Shown piece after piece: positions 4,994 through 6,912 of a stretch of 6,912 bases of DNA. Positions within the stretch are counted from its first letter, which is position 1. The number at the start of each line of letters is the position of its first letter. The stretch is from assembly GCA_013204195.1 (NCBI GenBank), contig JABMOJ010000080.1, positions 1 to 6,912 on the forward strand, given 5' to 3'. The position numbers were made by a program, and so were the translations under genes. The DNA is from SAR86 cluster bacterium (GTDB lineage: Bacteria; Pseudomonadota; Gammaproteobacteria; Pseudomonadales; Azotimanducaceae). The notes under the pieces were generated by a model that made no database searches, had not been told where the DNA came from, and worked only from the letters and a program-made list of their open reading frames with translations.

Positions 4994-5917
4994 GTGTCAC
5001 AGTCAAAATATAAAATTCTCATTGTCGACGATGACGAAGATGTTCACGCAGTGACGCAGCTCAGTCTGCGTGGGTTCAAACATCAAGGTAAACGGTGTGA
5101 ATTTTTAGCCGCACATAGCGGCAAAGAAGCTGTGGACATGATGGCGGCACATCCAGGCGTCTCCGTCGTTCTTCTGGATGTAGTTATGGAAAGTGATCAT
5201 GCAGGGCTAGATGCCTGCCGTGCCATTCGCGAAGATCTTAACAACCAATTTGTGCGGATAATATTAAGAACAGGACAACCCGGTTCATCTCCGGAAAAGG
5301 AAACCATAGATACCTACGATATTGATGGTTATCTGGCGAAATCAGAGATGACTGCGAACAAGCTCTATTCAACTATCCGCACGGCATTAAAAGCTTGGAC
5401 CGAACTCGATGACCTCGAACGTCACCGAAGGGCCCTAGCATTAATTCACGAATGCTCAATGTCCGTATACTCGTTTGATCCAGTGGAAGTGGCACTGGAG
5501 CGCATTCTTGATACTGCGTCAAAAATCGCACAGAGCGATCTAACAATTCTATCCTTGGAGACATTCGACGAATCAGAAGTCCCAAGCAGTTATATTACCC
5601 ATCGAGCAGAGGGCGAGACTGATGATGGAGGGGAGGTTGTTGCACGCCTAGTCAAAAACACAAATCATCTCGTTTCTCAAAGTGCACGATCCGAACCCAT
5701 TTTCGCTACAGAGGGAGTCATCTTCCCTTTTGCTCTCCACCATGAACTTGGTCATGGCTGGCTCTTTATCAAGACTCCATCGTTGGACAACCTACAGCAG
5801 CAATCTTTGTCACTCTTGTGCGGGTATGCGGCTAATGCTCTTTATTCGACTGTCGCTCAACGCGTGTTGATCGCCAGCAAAGACATTGAAGATGACTTCA
5901 ATGTGATGTCGATTTGA
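4994..5917 (+). CDS. Response regulator, receiver plus DUF3369 domain, no output domain
   Basis: This would receive a phosphoryl group from a sensor kinase; the output is unknown. From GTG 4994 the product is 307 aa. The receiver domain (about 5-135) has the acidic cluster DDDED (12-16), phospho-acceptor Asp62 in LLDVVM, the switch residue Thr93 in LRTGQPG, and Lys116 in YLAKSE. The rest (about 140-300) matches DUF3369, a GAF-like sensory region that normally links a receiver to an HD-GYP phosphodiesterase. Here the protein stops after it, with no HD-GYP, DNA-binding or GGDEF domain. GTG 4994 has only a weak GAG at 4985-4987 upstream; TTG 4934 would add 20 residues with no ribosome binding site. 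It is followed 44 bp later by the NarK-type gene on the same strand and may share its transcript. Its AT-richer codon use differs from the upstream genes. Confidence 0.85.
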   Translation: MSQSKYKILIVDDDEDVHAVTQLSLRGFKHQGKRCEFLAAHSGKEAVDMMAAHPGVSVVLLDVVMESDHAGLDACRAIREDLNNQFVRIILRTGQPGSSPEKETIDTYDIDGYLAKSEMTANKLYSTIRTALKAWTELDDLERHRRALALIHECSMSVYSFDPVEVALERILDTASKIAQSDLTILSLETFDESEVPSSYITHRAEGETDDGGEVVARLVKNTNHLVSQSARSEPIFATEGVIFPFALHHELGHGWLFIKTPSLDNLQQQSLSLLCGYAANALYSTVAQRVLIASKDIEDDFNVMSI

Positions 5918-5961
5918 TCGCATTCACGAATTTTTTTCAAGATACATAAGGATTCAAAAAA

Positions 5962-6789
5962 GTGACTGCTGTACATGAAGCATCCCAAGAAGCGTCAAGT
6001 CGCCAGGCAACAACCGCCTTAACACTCGCTACAATTGCATTTGCTATTTGTTTCGCATGCTGGGTTATCAACGCCATTTTAGTGACGTATCTTGTGCAAA
6101 ACGGCGTTTATGATTTCACTGCTCAACAAGTTGGCTGGCTAATCGCCACACCTATTCTAACTGGAGCAATTAGCCGCGTACCCCTCGGGATACTCACAGA
6201 CAGGTTTGGGGGACGATCGGTCCTGACCTTACTCATGCTCGTCGTGGCCGTTCCTATGTATCTGCTTTCTATAGTCGACAGCTTTGCTGGCTTTCTCCTG
6301 TGCAGTCTGGGGTTCGGCCTGGCAGGGGGTAGCTTCGCGGTAGGTATTGGGTATGTGTCGTGCTGGTACAAACAAGAAAAACAAGGCACGGCACTCGGTA
6401 TTTTTGGTATGGGCAATGCCGGTGCTGCAATTACCAGTCTTGCCGCCCCTTCAATATTAACCTATCTGGCACTGGGCTCCGAGCCAGCAGAAGCCTGGCG
6501 CTATTTGCCACGATTGTATGCCTGTGTCTTGGTGTTGATGGCCCTATTGTTCTTCTTCGGCAGCAAACCACGCAGATTCGCCGACGCTCACAAAAAATCG
6601 CTAGCAGAACGGCTTGAGCCGCTGAAGCACGGCATCGTATGGCGGTTTGGCTTGTACTATGCGCTGGTGTTTGGTTCGTTTGTGGCGATATCGCAGTGGC
6701 TCGTTCCTTACAGCGTCAATGTCTATCAGATAAGCCTGGCCGAAGCAGGTCTTCTGGCAGCTATATTTAGTCCTTGGATTCAACTCTGA
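5962..6789 (+). pseudogene. NarK-type nitrate/nitrite transporter, truncated by an IS30 element
   Basis: NarK-type MFS (NNP family) proteins move nitrate and nitrite across the inner membrane. GTG 5962 has AAGGA (5948-5952) 9 bp upstream. The N-terminal half is intact: the helix-2 region ILTGAISRVPLG with Arg72, the MFS loop DRFGGR (80-85), and the nitrate signature FAVGIGYVSCWYKQEKQG then GIFGMGNAGAA (125-156), ending with a helix-7 FGSF motif (237-240). After Ser270 (LLAAIFS) the expected continuation, which includes the helix-8 Arg and second nitrate signature, is replaced by PWIQL and a TGA at 6787-6789. Those last codons belong to the inserted element. Family proteins have about 400-460 residues and 12 helices, so the product should be non-functional. 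Paralogues with other anion substrates cannot be excluded. The 3' part, if it survives, is beyond this window. Confidence 0.85.
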
Positions 6790-6912
6790 AGTGCATCATC
6801 TAACCCGGTAGAATAGAAGGCCAGCTGAAGGTAAGCTCTTCTTCATTTTTCTCCGGCAAGAGATGACGTGATGAAGAACCGATACCAACAGCTGACCTAT
6901 GCGCAACGATGC
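6775..6912 (+). mobile_element. Left end of an IS30-family insertion sequence (partial)
   Basis: The narK coding sense is lost at about 6772, and from there to the transposase start lies a short leader beginning near TGGATTCAACTCTGAAGTGC (6775-6794), which has the look of a terminal inverted repeat. The left boundary is an estimate, accurate to a few bases, because the right end, the matching inverted repeat and the target duplication are outside the window. The element disrupts narK, and its transposase is in the same orientation. Confidence 0.65.
6871..6912 (+). CDS. IS30-family transposase, N-terminal fragment
   Basis: The last 42 bases encode MKNRYQQLTYAQRC, the characteristic start of IS30-family DDE transposases, where a YQQLT..QR motif opens the N-terminal helix-turn-helix that binds the inverted repeats. 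The frame is open to the window edge. ATG 6871 is preceded in frame by GTG 6868, so either could be the start; AAGAG at 6858-6862 is a possible ribosome binding site. Only the first 14 residues are visible, so the catalytic DDE domain and integrity cannot be judged. Confidence 0.75.
   Translation, partial: MKNRYQQLTYAQRC

Noticed and set aside
5912..5961. FNR-like site upstream of the narK gene
   Set aside because: TTGAT at 5914-5918 has no ATCAA partner at the required spacing; no other FNR or NarL heptamer arrangement was convincing.

Overview
This 6.9 kb window looks like chromosomal DNA from a moderately GC-rich gammaproteobacterium. The main reasons are a full-length PpnN nucleosidase of the Escherichia coli type, an ECF sigma / membrane anti-sigma pair, a GPH-family sugar symporter and a NarK-type nitrate transporter. 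Marine or environmental relatives seem likely, but that is an inference. The last third (about 4.9-6.8 kb) reads as slightly more AT-rich and ends in an IS30-type insertion, so the right side looks like an accessory or decaying segment.

Layout. Positions 1-253 hold a degenerate array of roughly 21-bp palindromic repeats that runs into the last ~41 codons of what appears to be an NAD-type isocitrate/isopropylmalate dehydrogenase; the rest of that gene is missing or scrambled. ppnN follows (301-1662, +). Converging on it and overlapping its stop codon is a minus-strand pair: an ECF sigma factor (2128-2703) and a small membrane protein (1655-2131) that is probably its anti-sigma factor, joined by an ATGA start/stop overlap. 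Divergent from the sigma gene is a small membrane protein (2878-3213, +). The 174-bp divergent region carries two outward-facing promoter-like elements of the same design, (G/T)TTGCAACC-N16-C(G/C)TCT, which suggests that the sigma factor reads both its own operon and the divergent membrane gene.

Next is a GPH (MFS_2) cation symporter (3390-4823, +) whose frame has no ATG, GTG or TTG at its proper N-terminus; the ribosome binding site points to an ATC codon. A strong hairpin follows it. Then come a response regulator of receiver-DUF3369 architecture with no output domain (4994-5917, +) and, 44 bp downstream, a NarK-family transporter (5962 onward, +). narK is cut after about 270 codons by the left end of an IS30-family element, whose transposase begins at 6871 and runs off the window.

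How the parts work together. The sigma/anti-sigma/small membrane protein cluster looks like a self-contained envelope-signalling regulon. The response regulator and the nitrate transporter may have formed a two-gene unit that the insertion has inactivated. ppnN is a housekeeping enzyme of nucleotide salvage and stringent-response adjustment. No RNA genes or CRISPR arrays were seen.
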